Shown: positions 11,551-21,789, counted from the first letter of the stretch. The stretch is 64,000 bases of DNA from Pandoraea eparura (GCF_902459725.1 NZ_CABPSH010000016.1:31520-95519), one strand, 5' to 3'. Notes: generated from the sequence alone by a model not told the origin. Translations and numbers: made by a program.

Positions 11551-12315
11551 TCAGATCTGCTGTTGACCGCCGTCGACGAACAGCTCGGCCCCATTCACGA
11601 AGCTTGCATCGTCGGATGCGAGGAACAGCGCAGCGCTTGCGATTTCTTCCGGCTCGCCGAGGCGTGCCAGCGGAATCTGCGCGGCAAGGTAATCGGCCAG
11701 ACCTTGCCGTTGCGCGGCGTCGTCGCCAGCCAGATCGAGAAGACCGGGCGTGCGGGTCGCGCCCGGGCTGATCGTATTCACGCGGATCCGGCGCGGCTTC
11801 AGGTCAAGAATCCAGCTGCGGGCAAACGCGCGCACCGCCGCTTTCGACGCCGAGTACACGCTGAATGCCGCAGTACCCGAGCTGCCAGCCGTCGAGCCGG
11901 TCAGGATCACCGACGCACCGTCGGCCAGCAGCGGCAGCGCCTTCTGCACCGTGAACAGCACGGCCTTCACGTTGCGATCGAATGTTTCGTCATAGTGCGC
12001 CTCGGTAATGTCGCCGAGCGCGAGCATCGAGCCGCCGCCGGCGTTCGCGAACAGCACATCCAGACGGCCGTGCGCCTCGCTGATCTGCGCGTAAAGCGAA
12101 TCCAGCTCGTCCAGCTTCGTCGAGTCGACGCGCAGGCCGGTGGCCGTGCCGCCGGCTTCACGAATCGATGCGACGGCCGCATCGAGTTCGGCCTGACGGC
12201 GGCCGGTCAGATAGACGTGCGCGCCTTCGGCGGCAAAGCGTTGCGCGGTGGCCAGACCAATGCCGCTGGTGGCGCCGGTGACGAGTGCGATCTTGTTGTC
12301 GAGCTTGCGTGTCAT
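11551..12315 (-). CDS. Short-chain dehydrogenase/reductase (SDR)
   Basis: NAD(P)-dependent classical SDR of 254 residues. The cofactor motif TGATSGIG is near residue 14, with ANAG around residue 90. The Ser...Tyr-x3-Lys site is seen in GSTAGSS...YSASK. The C-terminus has the common SPGATRTPG and FVDGG blocks. An Arg pair after the second strand (GRR) hints at NADP preference. It is divergently transcribed from a LysR gene with a 159-base spacer holding a palindrome, so the LysR protein probably controls it. A GGAGC site precedes the ATG. The substrate cannot be told. Confidence 0.9.
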   Translation of the reverse strand: MTRKLDNKIALVTGATSGIGLATAQRFAAEGAHVYLTGRRQAELDAAVASIREAGGTATGLRVDSTKLDELDSLYAQISEAHGRLDVLFANAGGGSMLALGDITEAHYDETFDRNVKAVLFTVQKALPLLADGASVILTGSTAGSSGTAAFSVYSASKAAVRAFARSWILDLKPRRIRVNTISPGATRTPGLLDLAGDDAAQRQGLADYLAAQIPLARLGEPEEIASAALFLASDDASFVNGAELFVDGGQQQI

Positions 12316-12434
12316 GGTGTTGCTCCTTCGTTCTGTTGGGTCGATCGGTGGCGCCGGTATGCGGCGTTCGCGGCGGATTGCTTGCTGCGATGTAAGGAGA
12401 ATATCGATGGCGCGATGTTTTCGAAATAGAATGA

Positions 12435-12455
12435 ATTGCAAACCACCGTTGCAAA
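12435..12455. promoter_or_regulatory. Candidate LysR operator between the SDR and LysR genes
   Basis: ATTGCAA-N7-TTGCAAA, a near-perfect palindrome (6 of 7 pairs) with the size and spacing of a LysR-type site. It lies 20 bases before the LysR start in the divergent spacer. Confidence 0.6.
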
Positions 12456-12474
12456 TTTGAAATGATGGGGAATC

Positions 12475-13392
12475 ATGTCGAAGCTGCCTGATTTCGAAGG
12501 ACTCGCGATGTTTGCCAAGGTCGCCGAGGAAGGCTCGTTCGCGGCCGCAGCGCGCGAGCTGGGGGTATCGGTCGCCACCGTGTCGCGCGGCGTCGCCCGT
12601 CTGGAGGACCGGTTGGGCGCACGGCTGCTCAATCGCACGTCGCGCCAGCTCGCGCTGACTGAGTTCGGCAGGACGCTGTGCGAGACGGCTGGCGAGATCT
12701 ATCGGCAGGCCGAGGCGGCAGAAGGCGCCGCCCGCGAGTTGTCGGTGCAGCCGCGCGGGCTTGTGCGACTGGCGGTGCCGATGTCGTTCGGGCTGAGGTG
12801 GGTTGCGCCGCTGATGCCGGAATTCTTCCGCCGCTATCCAGACGTGCAAGTCGATCTGCATCTGGCCGATTCGACTGTCGAACTGGTCGCCGAGGGGTTC
12901 GACGCGGCACTGCGAATCGCCGCGCTGCCCGATTCGGCGCTGGTCGCGCGCCGTCTGTGTGCGGTTACGCAATATGTGGTCGCCTCGCCCGCCTATCTGG
13001 CGCGCGAGGGACGGCCCGCGCATCCGCGTGACCTTTTGGACCGGCCCTGCATGTCCTATGCGTATCGAGCGCGCAGCGATGTCTGGCGCTTCACCAACGA
13101 CGCCGGCGACGAGGAACCGGTGATGCCGACCGGCCCGCTGCGCGTGACCAATTCCGATGCGCTTCTGCCGATGCTGCTGGAAGGGCTCGCGATCGCCGAG
13201 CTGCCGGAATTCATCGCGAGCGAATATCTGAGCGACGGACGGCTTGAGGCGATCCTCACCGACTGGTCCTTGACGAAGGGCGGCCTGTACTTCGTCACGC
13301 CCTCGGCGAGGGCGCGGCCGGCGAAGGTGAGCGCGTTGTCAGACTACCTTGCTGAGCACCTGAGCGAACCGACCTGGCGCTGGCCGAAGTAA
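12475..13392 (+). CDS. LysR-family transcriptional regulator
   Basis: A 305-residue DNA-binding regulator. The N-terminal winged helix-turn-helix ([20 protein letters not shown], about residues 22-41) is followed by a periplasmic-binding-protein-like effector domain. The family usually activates a divergent gene and represses itself; here that gene is the SDR at 11551-12315. The wording of the helix and the C-terminal block resemble the DmlR/YafC branch. The effector is unknown. Confidence 0.92.
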   Translation: MSKLPDFEGLAMFAKVAEEGSFAAAARELGVSVATVSRGVARLEDRLGARLLNRTSRQLALTEFGRTLCETAGEIYRQAEAAEGAARELSVQPRGLVRLAVPMSFGLRWVAPLMPEFFRRYPDVQVDLHLADSTVELVAEGFDAALRIAALPDSALVARRLCAVTQYVVASPAYLAREGRPAHPRDLLDRPCMSYAYRARSDVWRFTNDAGDEEPVMPTGPLRVTNSDALLPMLLEGLAIAELPEFIASEYLSDGRLEAILTDWSLTKGGLYFVTPSARARPAKVSALSDYLAEHLSEPTWRWPK

Positions 13393-13526
13393 TCACCGCT
13401 CATCAGCCAGCCACGTCATTGCGATAATGCGACGATAAGTTTCGAACACTTCTGTTCTGGCCCAGTTATAGCCGAGCAGATCGCCTCGGCCCTGGTGAGG
13501 CGCAAGAGATGGGTTTCGCTTGCGGC

Positions 13527-14492
13527 TCAGAGATCGAGCACCAACTCCGCCGATTTCGCGCGCGATACACAGACCATGATCTGCGTCTCCTCCTCGTCCT
13601 CGCGCAACACGAGATCCCGATGATCCGCCTCGCCTGAACACAGCCCCGTCCTGCACGAACCACAGGTGCCGCTTTCGCACGAACTCGGCACGCGAACGTT
13701 CGCGTCGCGCAACACGTCGAGGATCGAGCGGTTGGCGGGAATGTCGAACGACGTACCGGTGCGGGCAAGCCGCACGGTGAACGGCGTGTTCTCGCGCGTA
13801 TTCGCGTTGCTCGCACCGAAGCTCTCGAAGTGAACGGTGCCCGACGGCCAGTGACCCGTCATGTCCCGCACGGTGTCCATCAGCGCCTGCGGGCCGCAGC
13901 AGTACACATGCGCTGCCTTTGGCCGCTCGAACACAGGCCAGAAGTCGAACGCGTTCGACGGATCGCCGTGATCGTGGTGAATCGTCACGTCCGAGCGCCA
14001 CTCGTCACTGCTGAGTTCATCGACGAACGCCGTGCCTTCCGGATCGCGGGCGAGGTAGTACAGCTTGAACGAGCGCAGGCCCTCCGCCCGCAACTGTCGC
14101 GCCATCGACAGCATCGGCGTAATCCCGATGCCGCCCGCGACGAGAATGAACGACTTTGCCCGCTCGTCGAGCGGAAATTCATTGCGGGGCAGAGATACAT
14201 CTACGGCGTCGCCCTCTGCCGTGTCGTCGACGAAGCTCATCGAGCCGCCGCGTCCGTTGCTGTCACGCTTCACCGCGATGACGTAACGATTGCGCTCCTG
14301 CGAGTCATTGCACAGCGAATAGCTGCGTCGCAAACCGTTGGGCACCACAACGGTCAAGTTCGCGCCCGCCTCGAACGGCGGCAACGGCGCGCCCTGCGGG
14401 TCGGTCAGGTCAAAGCGCCAGATGTCACGGGCGATCTTCTCCTTGCCCGCAATCTTCAGACGAAGAAAGCCGTCTTCTTGGGGTGTCGTCAT
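13527..14492 (-). CDS. ophA1: Phthalate 4,5-dioxygenase reductase component
   Basis: FMN- and [2Fe-2S]-containing reductase that passes electrons from NADH to the phthalate oxygenase. The 321 residues run in the order of phthalate dioxygenase reductase. The flavin domain has RRSYSL, the NAD domain has GGIGITPM, and a C-terminal plant-type ferredoxin carries C272-x4-C277-x2-C280 and C308. It stands alone on the minus strand, divergent from the permease/decarboxylase pair across a 238-base region with two operator-like palindromes. Its oxygenase partner is at 20265-21596. Taken alone, the protein could serve another class IA oxygenase; the neighbours make phthalate very likely. Confidence 0.92.
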   Translation of the reverse strand: MTTPQEDGFLRLKIAGKEKIARDIWRFDLTDPQGAPLPPFEAGANLTVVVPNGLRRSYSLCNDSQERNRYVIAVKRDSNGRGGSMSFVDDTAEGDAVDVSLPRNEFPLDERAKSFILVAGGIGITPMLSMARQLRAEGLRSFKLYYLARDPEGTAFVDELSSDEWRSDVTIHHDHGDPSNAFDFWPVFERPKAAHVYCCGPQALMDTVRDMTGHWPSGTVHFESFGASNANTRENTPFTVRLARTGTSFDIPANRSILDVLRDANVRVPSSCESGTCGSCRTGLCSGEADHRDLVLREDEEETQIMVCVSRAKSAELVLDL

Positions 14493-14550
14493 GTCTGTCT
14501 CCTTCTGGCCGATCCGGCGCTGCGTTGCTTCAACATGGATCGTATATTAT

Positions 14551-14566
14551 TACTAGATCTCTAATT
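14551..14566. promoter_or_regulatory. Phthalate-cluster operator copy 1 (ophA1 side)
   Basis: TACTAGA-TC-TCTAATT, an imperfect palindrome 59 bases before the ophA1 start. It shares the TAGA-N2-TCTA core with copies at 14654 and 21647, so it is a probable site for the MarR protein of the cluster. Confidence 0.6.
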
Positions 14567-14653
14567 TAACAAGTCAAGACGCGCGACGCTTCGCGACCTT
14601 ACTCTCGGTATAAACCCGTGCTTGCCAGCAACAAAAAGCCGCCGTAACCTTTA

Positions 14654-14669
14654 AATTAGAAATCTAATT
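14654..14669. promoter_or_regulatory. Phthalate-cluster operator copy 2 (ophD side)
   Basis: AATTAGA-AA-TCTAATT, a perfect 7-bp inverted repeat with a two-base centre, 61 bases before the ophD start. This is the best-formed copy and has the size expected for a MarR dimer. Confidence 0.65.
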
Positions 14670-14730
14670 ATGTGATGGGGGAACGTCTGTTCCAGCCGGC
14701 ATCACAAATGAAATTCGGAGATATTGAGAC

Positions 14731-16065
14731 ATGGCACATTCAACGTTGCACTCTGGAGACGTACCCCTGCCTGCCGTAGCCGACTCGGCGGCCGAGGAGG
14801 CGACTTACCGCAAGATCACGCTGAGGTTGATGACCTTCCTTTTCCTTTGTTGGGTCCTTAACTATCTCGACCGCGTCAACGTCAGCTTCGCGCAACTGCA
14901 GCTGAAGCACGATCTCGGTATGAGCGACGCTGCTTACGGCCTTGGGGTGAGTCTGTTCTTCATTGGCTACATCCTGCTCGAAGTGCCGAGCACGCTCTTG
15001 CTCCGTCGCATCGGCGCCCGCAAGACCGTCACGCGGATCATGCTGCTGTGGGGGGGCATCTCCACTGCGATGGCGTTCATGACCGCTCCGTGGCAGTTCT
15101 ACCTCGCCCGAACGCTTCTCGGCGCGGCGGAAGCGGGCTTCTGGCCCGGGATCATTCTCTATCTCTCGTACTGGTATCCGGCCAAACGCCGTGCTCGCAT
15201 CACGTCGCGATTCTTGCTGGCGATTGCGGTTGCGGGGATCGTCGGCGGCCCGCTCTCCGGCTACATCCTCCAAAACTTCATGGACGTCTGGGGTTTCCGC
15301 AACTGGCAGTGGCTGTTCTTCCTTGAAGGATTGCCCGCTGTAATTGCGGGTGTCGTTGCGTATTTCTATCTGATCGACAGGCCGCAGGAGGCCGCGTGGC
15401 TGACCGATGAGCAAAAGCGTCTCGTCATTGGCGCACTGGAGGAAGAAAGCCGCAGCAAGCCGCATGACGCGCCGAGCAATCTGCTCGCCGCACTGCGCGA
15501 CCCGCGCGTGTACGTGATTGCTGCAGGCTGGGCCACGGTGCCCATTTGCGGGACCATCCTTAATTACTGGACGCCGACGATCATCAAACAGGCGGGCGTT
15601 TCCAACCTGTTGCAAATCGGCTTCATGTCGGCCTTGCCCTACATCGTCGGCGCCATTGCCATGCTGTTCATCGCGCGCAGCTCGGACCTGCGCCTCGAGC
15701 GCCGCTGGCACTTCGTCAGCGTGACGACAGCAGGCGCGGCAGGCGCTGTGCTCCTCACCCTGGTCACGCATAACTGGCTCGCTGCGATCGGATGCCTGAG
15801 TCTCGTCTCGATCAGTTATTTCGCGGCCGCAGCGATTATTTGGACTATCCCGCCGACGTACCTCAAAGGCACGGCCGCCGCCGGCGGTATTGGTGTGATC
15901 AGTAGCCTCGGGCAAGTCGGCGCCTTCTTCGCGCCTATCGTCCTCGGCTGGGTGAAGAGCGTGAGCGGCAGCTTTTCAGCGGGCATCCTGCTGGTCGCAT
16001 TATTTACGTTTGTAGGCGGCATCGCCGTGCTTCTGGGGGTTCCGCGCGAGCGGCGAGCACCGTAA
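14731..16065 (+). CDS. ophD: MFS transporter, phthalate permease
   Basis: A 444-residue major facilitator protein of the anion:cation symporter branch with about 12 membrane helices. It is expected to bring phthalate in with protons. The typical signature NYLDRVNVS in helix 1 and the DRPQEA stretch in the central loop are present. It is followed after 53 bases by the decarboxylase gene, and the two probably form one transcript. Substrate assignment comes from its place in the cluster and the known order in Burkholderia phthalate degraders; the fold alone fits many organic anions. Confidence 0.88.
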   Translation: MAHSTLHSGDVPLPAVADSAAEEATYRKITLRLMTFLFLCWVLNYLDRVNVSFAQLQLKHDLGMSDAAYGLGVSLFFIGYILLEVPSTLLLRRIGARKTVTRIMLLWGGISTAMAFMTAPWQFYLARTLLGAAEAGFWPGIILYLSYWYPAKRRARITSRFLLAIAVAGIVGGPLSGYILQNFMDVWGFRNWQWLFFLEGLPAVIAGVVAYFYLIDRPQEAAWLTDEQKRLVIGALEEESRSKPHDAPSNLLAALRDPRVYVIAAGWATVPICGTILNYWTPTIIKQAGVSNLLQIGFMSALPYIVGAIAMLFIARSSDLRLERRWHFVSVTTAGAAGAVLLTLVTHNWLAAIGCLSLVSISYFAAAAIIWTIPPTYLKGTAAAGGIGVISSLGQVGAFFAPIVLGWVKSVSGSFSAGILLVALFTFVGGIAVLLGVPRERRAP

Positions 16066-16118
16066 CGCGCGACGCTGGGTGCGAAACCATGAATTTTCAT
16101 TGTGAGAAGGGAACAGGA

Positions 16119-17111
16119 ATGAGCAAGCTTCAACTTTCCATCGCCGTGGGCAACTACGACCGGATGCGACCGCTGATCGACGGCGACGTCCAGATCGACG
16201 GCGTGGACCCGGTGTTTATGTTGCAGGATCCGGAGGAGATTTTCTTCCGTGCGTTCCGCCATGCCGACTATGACATTTGCGAGCTATCGCTCAGCAGCTA
16301 CTCGGTGAAGACGGCGGCGGGCACGTCGCCGTACATCGCCGTGCCGGTCTTTCCGTCGCGCGCGTTCCGTCACAGCTCGATCTACGTGCGCGCCGATCGC
16401 GGCATCAACCGGCCCGAGGATCTCAAGGGCAAGCGCATCGGTGTGCCGGAGTATCAGCTCACGGCCAACGTGTGGGTCCGAATGTTCCTCGAGGAAGAGT
16501 ACGGCGTGAAAGCCTCGGACATTCGCTGGGTTCGAGGCGGCTACGAAGATCCCACGCGCGTGGAGAAAATCGCACTCAAGCTTCCCGAGGGCGTTGTGCT
16601 GGAGAACGCGCCAGAGGGTCGGACGATTTCGAACTTGCTGGCCGAGGGGGAAATCGACGGCGTGATCGGACCGCGCGCACCGTCGTGCTTCGACCGGGGA
16701 CATCCGCAAGTGAAATACCTGTTCGAAGATCCGCAGAAGGCCGCCGCGGAATGGTATGAGCGGCGCAAGCTGTTCCCGATCATGCATACGCTCGGCATTC
16801 GCAAGTCGCTCACGGAGCAGCATCCGTGGCTTCCAGGCGCCATCGTCAAGGCATTTGAGAAGTCGAAGGAGATCGCGCTCGCACGCCTGAGCGATACCTC
16901 GGCAACCAAGGTGACACTGCCATTCATCGAGGACCAGTTGCGCAACGCGCGACGGCTGATGGGCCACGATTTCTGGTCGTACGGCTTCGCGGAGAACGAG
17001 AAAGTGATCGACCGCTTCCTCGCCCAGCACCATGCGGAAGGGTTGTCGAGCCGCCGCGTGCAGCCCGCTGAACTGTTTCACCCGGCAAGTCTGGAGAGCT
17101 TCAAGATCTGA
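16119..17111 (+). CDS. ophC: 4,5-Dihydroxyphthalate decarboxylase
   Basis: Removes one carboxyl group from 4,5-dihydroxyphthalate to give protocatechuate, the last step encoded here. The 330 residues have a periplasmic-binding-protein-like fold but no signal peptide, as is usual for this enzyme family. Typical features are the opening LQLSIAVGNYDR and the DLKGKRIGVPEY block around residue 105. The ATG at 16119 was preferred over one ten codons upstream because AGGA stands just before it and the protein then starts at the family's usual point. No ring-cleavage genes for protocatechuate lie in the window; they must be elsewhere. Confidence 0.9.
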   Translation: MSKLQLSIAVGNYDRMRPLIDGDVQIDGVDPVFMLQDPEEIFFRAFRHADYDICELSLSSYSVKTAAGTSPYIAVPVFPSRAFRHSSIYVRADRGINRPEDLKGKRIGVPEYQLTANVWVRMFLEEEYGVKASDIRWVRGGYEDPTRVEKIALKLPEGVVLENAPEGRTISNLLAEGEIDGVIGPRAPSCFDRGHPQVKYLFEDPQKAAAEWYERRKLFPIMHTLGIRKSLTEQHPWLPGAIVKAFEKSKEIALARLSDTSATKVTLPFIEDQLRNARRLMGHDFWSYGFAENEKVIDRFLAQHHAEGLSSRRVQPAELFHPASLESFKI

Positions 17112-17339
17112 CGTCCCGCCCCGCAAGTTCGGTCGCCGCCGTGTGTCTGGCCAAATGCCAGGGGCGCGGGGGAAAACCCGAGCGGTGGTCCGACCATGGA
17201 CGCAGTGTTTCCCGACCCCGCCGATGTATACGCGCAAGCGGCCGCGCGCGAACTCCCGCCGTACCCGTCTGCTGTGACTCATGCGCCGGATTCGGCGATA
17301 TGATTGCCGTATGTTTGGTTATTACGGGATGAGGAAGGT

Positions 17340-17930
17340 ATGGCAACAGCACGCTCCCTTGGCAAATCCGGGGCACAAAGCACAGATCCCATTCTCCGGC
17401 ACTGGCGCGAGGCGGTGCCCGACGATCGTCTCGCCCACCTGATCAAGGATGCAGCCCGCGCGATGGTGCGCGGACTGCAAATGCGCCTCGCGCAACATGA
17501 GGTGTCATTTGGCCACTGGGCTTTCCTGCGCGTGCTCTGGGTCAACGACGGGCTCACGCAAAAGGAGCTCAGCGACGAAACCGGAACCACGACGCCCACC
17601 ACCTTCAGCGCGGTGCAGGCGATGGAAAAGCTCGGTTATGTCGAGCGCCGTTATGCCCCCGGCAACCGCAAGAACACCCACGTTTTCCTCACGCCACGCG
17701 GCCGGAACCTCAAAAAAAAGCTCGTTCCGCTTGCAGAAGAAGTCAATGAGATCAGTGTTGACGGTTTAAAGGCGACCGAGATTAACGTCGCGCGCAAGGT
17801 TCTGCTGACGATCATCGAGAACATGGCACGCGACGAATCCGAGTCTAACGATCCGTCGCGTCGCATTCCGTCGACGCGCGAGGTGGGTAATCTCATCGCG
17901 GCACGCGCCGAAGCGTCCGAACACGATTGA
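17340..17930 (+). CDS. MarR-family regulator of the phthalate cluster
   Basis: A 196-residue winged-helix regulator, longer than the usual ~145 because of N- and C-terminal tails. The HTH spans roughly residues 75-120 (LTQKELSDETGTTTPTTFSA and the following wing with RRYAPGNRK). It sits among the phthalate genes, and palindromes of MarR size occur at the ophA1, ophD and ophA2 promoters. It therefore probably represses them until phthalate or a metabolite binds. GAGGAAGG directly precedes the ATG at 17340, which decides the start over an in-frame ATG 36 bases earlier. Confidence 0.85.
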   Translation: MATARSLGKSGAQSTDPILRHWREAVPDDRLAHLIKDAARAMVRGLQMRLAQHEVSFGHWAFLRVLWVNDGLTQKELSDETGTTTPTTFSAVQAMEKLGYVERRYAPGNRKNTHVFLTPRGRNLKKKLVPLAEEVNEISVDGLKATEINVARKVLLTIIENMARDESESNDPSRRIPSTREVGNLIAARAEASEHD

Positions 17931-17967
17931 CGCGCAGCGCGACACTTCAGACCATTCCCAGCTGGCT

Positions 17968-17991
17968 ATATTATTATAGATCTAATAATAT
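17968..17991. promoter_or_regulatory. Palindrome upstream of ophE
   Basis: ATATTATTA, TAGATC, TAATAATAT: a perfect 9-bp inverted repeat 70 bases before the ophE start. It contains TAGATCTA but not the TAGA-N2-TCTA spacing of the other three sites, so it may be a weaker or different operator. Confidence 0.5.
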
Positions 17992-18061
17992 TTGTGGCCG
18001 TGCCCACGCACGCTGGCAGGCCACTGCATGCTGCTTTCCCGCTCAAAATACGGATACTGGA

Positions 18062-18907
18062 ATGGATGAAATGACCCGCGCGGCGATGTTGCGCAACGTC
18101 CGCGATGCGCTTGCGGAAGATGTCGGCAACGCCGACTGGACGTCGCTGCTGATCAACCCCGACGCCTCAGCCGAGGCCGTCCTGACCGTGCGGGAGCCCG
18201 CACGGCTGTGTGGCAGGCCGTGGTTTGACGAAACACTCCGGCAGGTGGACCCGCGTATTGCGATTGAGTGGTTTGTCGGCGAAGGCGAAGGAATGCACGA
18301 AGGGCAGATCGTTTGCCGGATCACCGGTCCAGCCCGCGGCATGCTCGTGGCCGAGCGCACGGCGCTCAACTTCCTTCAGTTGCTTTCGGGTGTCGCCACC
18401 GAGACGAGTGCGATGGTGCGCATCGTCGAGGGCACGGCGGCGCGCATCCTCGACACGAGAAAAACGCTTCCGGGCTTGCGCCTCGCGCAAAAATACGCGG
18501 TGCGTATCGGCGGTGGCGAAAACCATCGTCGTGGACTGTACGACGGCATCCTGATCAAGGAAAACCATATCGCGGCCGGGGGCGGCATTGCCTCCACTAT
18601 TCGGGCGGCGCAGGCTCTGGGGGCGGGCGTACCGGTGCAGGTCGAAGTGGAAACGCTCGCTGAGTTAAACGAAGCGTTGGCCGAGGGCGCCACGGCGATT
18701 CTGCTCGACAATTTCTCGCTCGACGCGATGCGTGAGGCCGTGGATGTCACCGCAGGGCGCGCTGAGCTGGAAGTGTCGGGTGGCGTTACGGAGGACACCC
18801 TGCGCGCCATTGCGGAGACCGGCGTGGACCGTATTTCGTTAGGCAAGCTGACGAAGAACGTCACGGCGACCGATTTTTCATTGCGCTTTGCGGCGTTCGC
18901 CGGATAG
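18062..18907 (+). CDS. ophE: Quinolinate phosphoribosyltransferase of the phthalate cluster
   Basis: NadC-type enzyme converting quinolinate and PRPP to nicotinate mononucleotide in NAD synthesis. The 281 residues contain the family blocks TRKTLPGLR, GGGENHRRGL, IKENH and VSGGV. In Burkholderia cepacia DBO1 a second, phthalate-induced copy (ophE) supports growth on phthalate, because phthalate resembles quinolinate and inhibits the normal enzyme. Position inside this cluster makes the same role likely here. The upstream frame is open to 17927 but reads as non-protein; the ATG at 18062 after GGA gives the normal N-terminus. A palindrome lies 70 bases upstream. Confidence 0.9.
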   Translation: MDEMTRAAMLRNVRDALAEDVGNADWTSLLINPDASAEAVLTVREPARLCGRPWFDETLRQVDPRIAIEWFVGEGEGMHEGQIVCRITGPARGMLVAERTALNFLQLLSGVATETSAMVRIVEGTAARILDTRKTLPGLRLAQKYAVRIGGGENHRRGLYDGILIKENHIAAGGGIASTIRAAQALGAGVPVQVEVETLAELNEALAEGATAILLDNFSLDAMREAVDVTAGRAELEVSGGVTEDTLRAIAETGVDRISLGKLTKNVTATDFSLRFAAFAG

Positions 18908-18998
18908 CGCAGTCGAGCGCACATACGCGCCCCGCAGAAGTCGGGGCCGTTGCCAGCGATCCAGTTTTCCAACTGTCCGGCTTGCCGGAAGCGCCGAT

Positions 18999-19045
18999 AA
19001 AAAATCCCTCGTTTTAACTGTACTTGGCTCAGTTCAAAACGAGGG
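18999..19045 (-). terminator. Intrinsic terminator of the ophA2-ophB operon
   Basis: The stem CCCTCGTTTT-AACTG pairs with CAGTTCAAAACGAGGG (15 pairs, one bulged base, nine-base loop). On the minus strand it is followed by six T. It lies 30 bases after the ophB stop and separates it from convergent ophE. Confidence 0.9.
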
Positions 19046-19075
19046 TAACAAGGGATATTGCCTTTCCTGGAGCGA

Positions 19076-20248
19076 TCAAAGGGTTACATCTGCGCCCGTT
19101 TCGCTCGACTTCAGAATCGCGATACAGATTTCCAGTGTGCCTTTCGCCCATTCGCCATCGTGCAGCGGTCTGCGTCCGTCGACGACTGCGCCATACAACT
19201 CGTCGATGACTTCAGCGCGCGGCACGACGGGCACAGGCAGCGGCAGCGTTTGGCGCTGCTCGTCGCCGTAGATGACGATCGAATCGGGCAGCGGGCGCAG
19301 GTCCGCATGCTTGCACGACACGATGATCGGGCCGAAATGCTGATGGAATCGTTGTGGCTCGTCCGCGGCGGCGGGCGGTTTGTATGCCGATCCGCCGTAG
19401 GTGCCAGCCGCCTTGAGGTCGGCCTCGTCATTCGAGGACGCAAGCGTCTTCAGACGGCGGCGGGCGCTGCCGTACGTGTCGGGGCTCGTACGATCGCCCA
19501 TTTCGCCGATCCAGCCGCTCCACTCGTCGGTATTGAAGTGGCCGTACCCGTTGTATGAGAGCGAGGCATAGGCGCCGTTTTCGAACCAGATCAGCGCCGA
19601 ATAGGCCCCCTCGGTCGGGCGCGACGGATCCCACCGGCCGACGCTCGCACGCAGCCGGATTGCGCGTGAGCCGGCCAGCATGCGCACGATGTCAACCTGG
19701 TGCGCCGCCTGGCTGAAGACGGCGCCGCCGCCTTCAGCCGTCGCCAGCTCCTCGGGCCGGCGCGGTCGGTACAGGTAGTCGGTGTAGTTGATGGCCTGGA
19801 TCATCTTCACCGCGCCGAATTCGCCGAGACGGATCAATTCTCGCGTGCGCAGGTACGGTGTATCGAAGCTGTGGCAATGGCCGACCATCAGATGCACGCC
19901 CGCGGCACGGCATGCGGCGATCATGCGGTCGCAATCGGCGGCGCCGAGCGCCATGGGTTTCTCGACCAGTACGTGTTTGCCTTTTGCCGCGGCAATTTCC
20001 GTGTGCTGCGCGTGGAACTGGTGCGGGCTCGCAATGTAGATGATCTCGACGTTATCGTCATCCGCCAACGCCGCCACGTCCGCATAGGTGGGCGCCGCGA
20101 AGTCGGCGGCGAACTGCCGCCGCGCATCCGCACGGGGATCGCACGCAGCGACGAGTTGGACTCTGGGGTCGCGCAGGAAGGTCGGCAGCATCAGCGAGAA
20201 TGCCCGTCCCAGTCCTGCGACCCCGATGCGCAAACGGCGCTGATCCAT
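19076..20248 (-). CDS. ophB: cis-4,5-Dihydro-4,5-dihydroxyphthalate dehydrogenase
   Basis: NAD-dependent oxidation of the phthalate cis-dihydrodiol to 4,5-dihydroxyphthalate. The 390 residues belong to the Gfo/Idh/MocA family. They show an N-terminal Rossmann fold ([11 protein letters not shown]), the EKPMA motif near residue 95 and a GHCHSFDTP stretch in the active-site region. The C-terminal alpha/beta domain is typical. The ATG at 20248 follows GGGAGG. Transcription comes from the ophA2 side with only 16 bases between the genes, so the two form one operon. Family membership alone would not fix the substrate; the neighbours do. Confidence 0.9.
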   Translation of the reverse strand: MDQRRLRIGVAGLGRAFSLMLPTFLRDPRVQLVAACDPRADARRQFAADFAAPTYADVAALADDDNVEIIYIASPHQFHAQHTEIAAAKGKHVLVEKPMALGAADCDRMIAACRAAGVHLMVGHCHSFDTPYLRTRELIRLGEFGAVKMIQAINYTDYLYRPRRPEELATAEGGGAVFSQAAHQVDIVRMLAGSRAIRLRASVGRWDPSRPTEGAYSALIWFENGAYASLSYNGYGHFNTDEWSGWIGEMGDRTSPDTYGSARRRLKTLASSNDEADLKAAGTYGGSAYKPPAAADEPQRFHQHFGPIIVSCKHADLRPLPDSIVIYGDEQRQTLPLPVPVVPRAEVIDELYGAVVDGRRPLHDGEWAKGTLEICIAILKSSETGADVTL

Positions 20249-20264
20249 AACCGTGTGCCTCCCG

Positions 20265-21596
20265 TTATTGCTTGACCTGATAGTCCGTTGCGAGCGCGGC
20301 CGGCTGGTCGGTGAGTTCCGGGTTCCGCTTGCTGACATAACGCGCGGCATACATGCGCCAGTCGATTTCCTTCGGCACGACGGCCTGGTAGGAGCATGTG
20401 TTCTGGGGAATCGCCTTCGCACCGGTGCCAATGGCGTTGCCGTCCTTGTCGAGTTCCGCGAGTGCGTCGAGCATGCGGCGCCGGAATTCGACGATCGCGA
20501 GATCGCTTGCCCCGAGACGCTCGTCAGAGCGGTCAGCGATCGGACCCATCGTGACCCACATGGCGATGTCCTGGTTGGGGAAGCCCGAAATGCCCGTGAA
20601 ATTGCCGGCCTTCATCGCCTGGCGGTCCTGCCAGAAGCGGTTGTCGTGATTGCGAAGCGGCCGATAGTACCGGTCGAGATCGATGCCGACCTGCTGACGC
20701 AGGAACTTGCGCCAAGTTTCAGTTTCCGGTGTCGTCTCTGGATCGCCCCAGGCGATGAAGTAGAACGCCGTGTTCGTGTCGTCCATCGGCACGTTGATGT
20801 TCGCGACGTTGTAGAGATTGTTCGGGGGAATCAGCACCGTGCCCGGCGCCACGAACACCGTCGAGCGCACGTAGTCGTGCGTGCCGGCGTTGAAGATCGG
20901 GCGGCGCAGCGCGGCATAACGGAAGCCATAGTCGGTACGCTCGACCTGCAGGCGCGGGGCCTTGTCGGTGGAGGGGCGCAGCCAGTTCTTGTCGGTCGCT
21001 TCGGCGCCGCCGACGCGTGCCGGCACGAAGTCGGACGAATGCAGGCTGGAGCTGTGTGCGGAGTCGATCGCGCCTTCGAGGATCTGCGCCCAGTTGCACG
21101 GCAGCAGCGCCTTGGCAATGCTCACGCGGGTATCAGCGGTCGGCGCCCAGGCCGGCGGCACGAATTCGGGGATGGCGTCTTGCGGGCCCATATACGCCCA
21201 CACCATGCCCCCCCATTCCTGCACCGGATAAGCTTTGTGCTTGACCTTGTCGGTCATGCAGCTCGCCGCCGGCTCGGACACCATTTCAAGCACATTACCT
21301 GCGACGTCGAACTTCCAGCCGTGATACAGGCAGCGCAGGCCGGCGTCTTCATTGCGGCCGTAGACGAGCGAGGCACGGCGGTGCGGGCAGTACTCGTCCA
21401 GCACCCCAACGCGGCCTTCCGAATCACGGAACACGACGAGGTCCTCGCCAAATACGCGCGCCTTTACCGGCGCGCCATCCGGCTCGGCGACTTCTTCGAT
21501 CAGGCAAACCGGCGTCCAGTGTCGGCGCATCAGTTGGCCCATCGGGGCATCGCCTTCGACGCGGCACAGCAATTCATTCTCTTGGTGGGTCAGCAT
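20265..21596 (-). CDS. ophA2: Phthalate 4,5-dioxygenase oxygenase component
   Basis: Rieske non-haem iron oxygenase that adds O2 to phthalate at carbons 4 and 5. The 443 residues show the Rieske site C70-x-H72-x16-C89-x2-H92. The mononuclear iron region has D178, H181 and H186 ([11 protein letters not shown]). It is of the alpha-only type, so the reductase OphA1 is the sole partner needed. It is the first gene of the ophA2-ophB operon. A palindrome matching the ophA1/ophD operators lies 51 bases before the start. GGGAGA precedes the ATG. Confidence 0.94.
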   Translation of the reverse strand: MLTHQENELLCRVEGDAPMGQLMRRHWTPVCLIEEVAEPDGAPVKARVFGEDLVVFRDSEGRVGVLDEYCPHRRASLVYGRNEDAGLRCLYHGWKFDVAGNVLEMVSEPAASCMTDKVKHKAYPVQEWGGMVWAYMGPQDAIPEFVPPAWAPTADTRVSIAKALLPCNWAQILEGAIDSAHSSSLHSSDFVPARVGGAEATDKNWLRPSTDKAPRLQVERTDYGFRYAALRRPIFNAGTHDYVRSTVFVAPGTVLIPPNNLYNVANINVPMDDTNTAFYFIAWGDPETTPETETWRKFLRQQVGIDLDRYYRPLRNHDNRFWQDRQAMKAGNFTGISGFPNQDIAMWVTMGPIADRSDERLGASDLAIVEFRRRMLDALAELDKDGNAIGTGAKAIPQNTCSYQAVVPKEIDWRMYAARYVSKRNPELTDQPAALATDYQVKQ

Positions 21597-21646
21597 GTCA
21601 TGTCTCCCGGCGACAGGTCGCCTTCATCAGCAGGTTTTGCTAACTA

Positions 21647-21662
21647 TATTAGATATCTAGTT
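21647..21662. promoter_or_regulatory. Phthalate-cluster operator copy 3 (ophA2 promoter)
   Basis: TATTAGA-TA-TCTAGTT, sharing the TAGA-N2-TCTA core with the sites at 14551 and 14654. It lies 51 bases before ophA2. Confidence 0.6.
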
Positions 21663-21789
21663 AAATTGGCAAGAGGCTTGCTGGCGCATCCGGGAAAGTA
21701 CGCATGGCGGGAAGTGTCGCTGGACATCGAAACGCTGGTTGGCGTATCGGATGGATACGTTTAGTAGGGAGCAAAGCCGGCGGGCGTGG

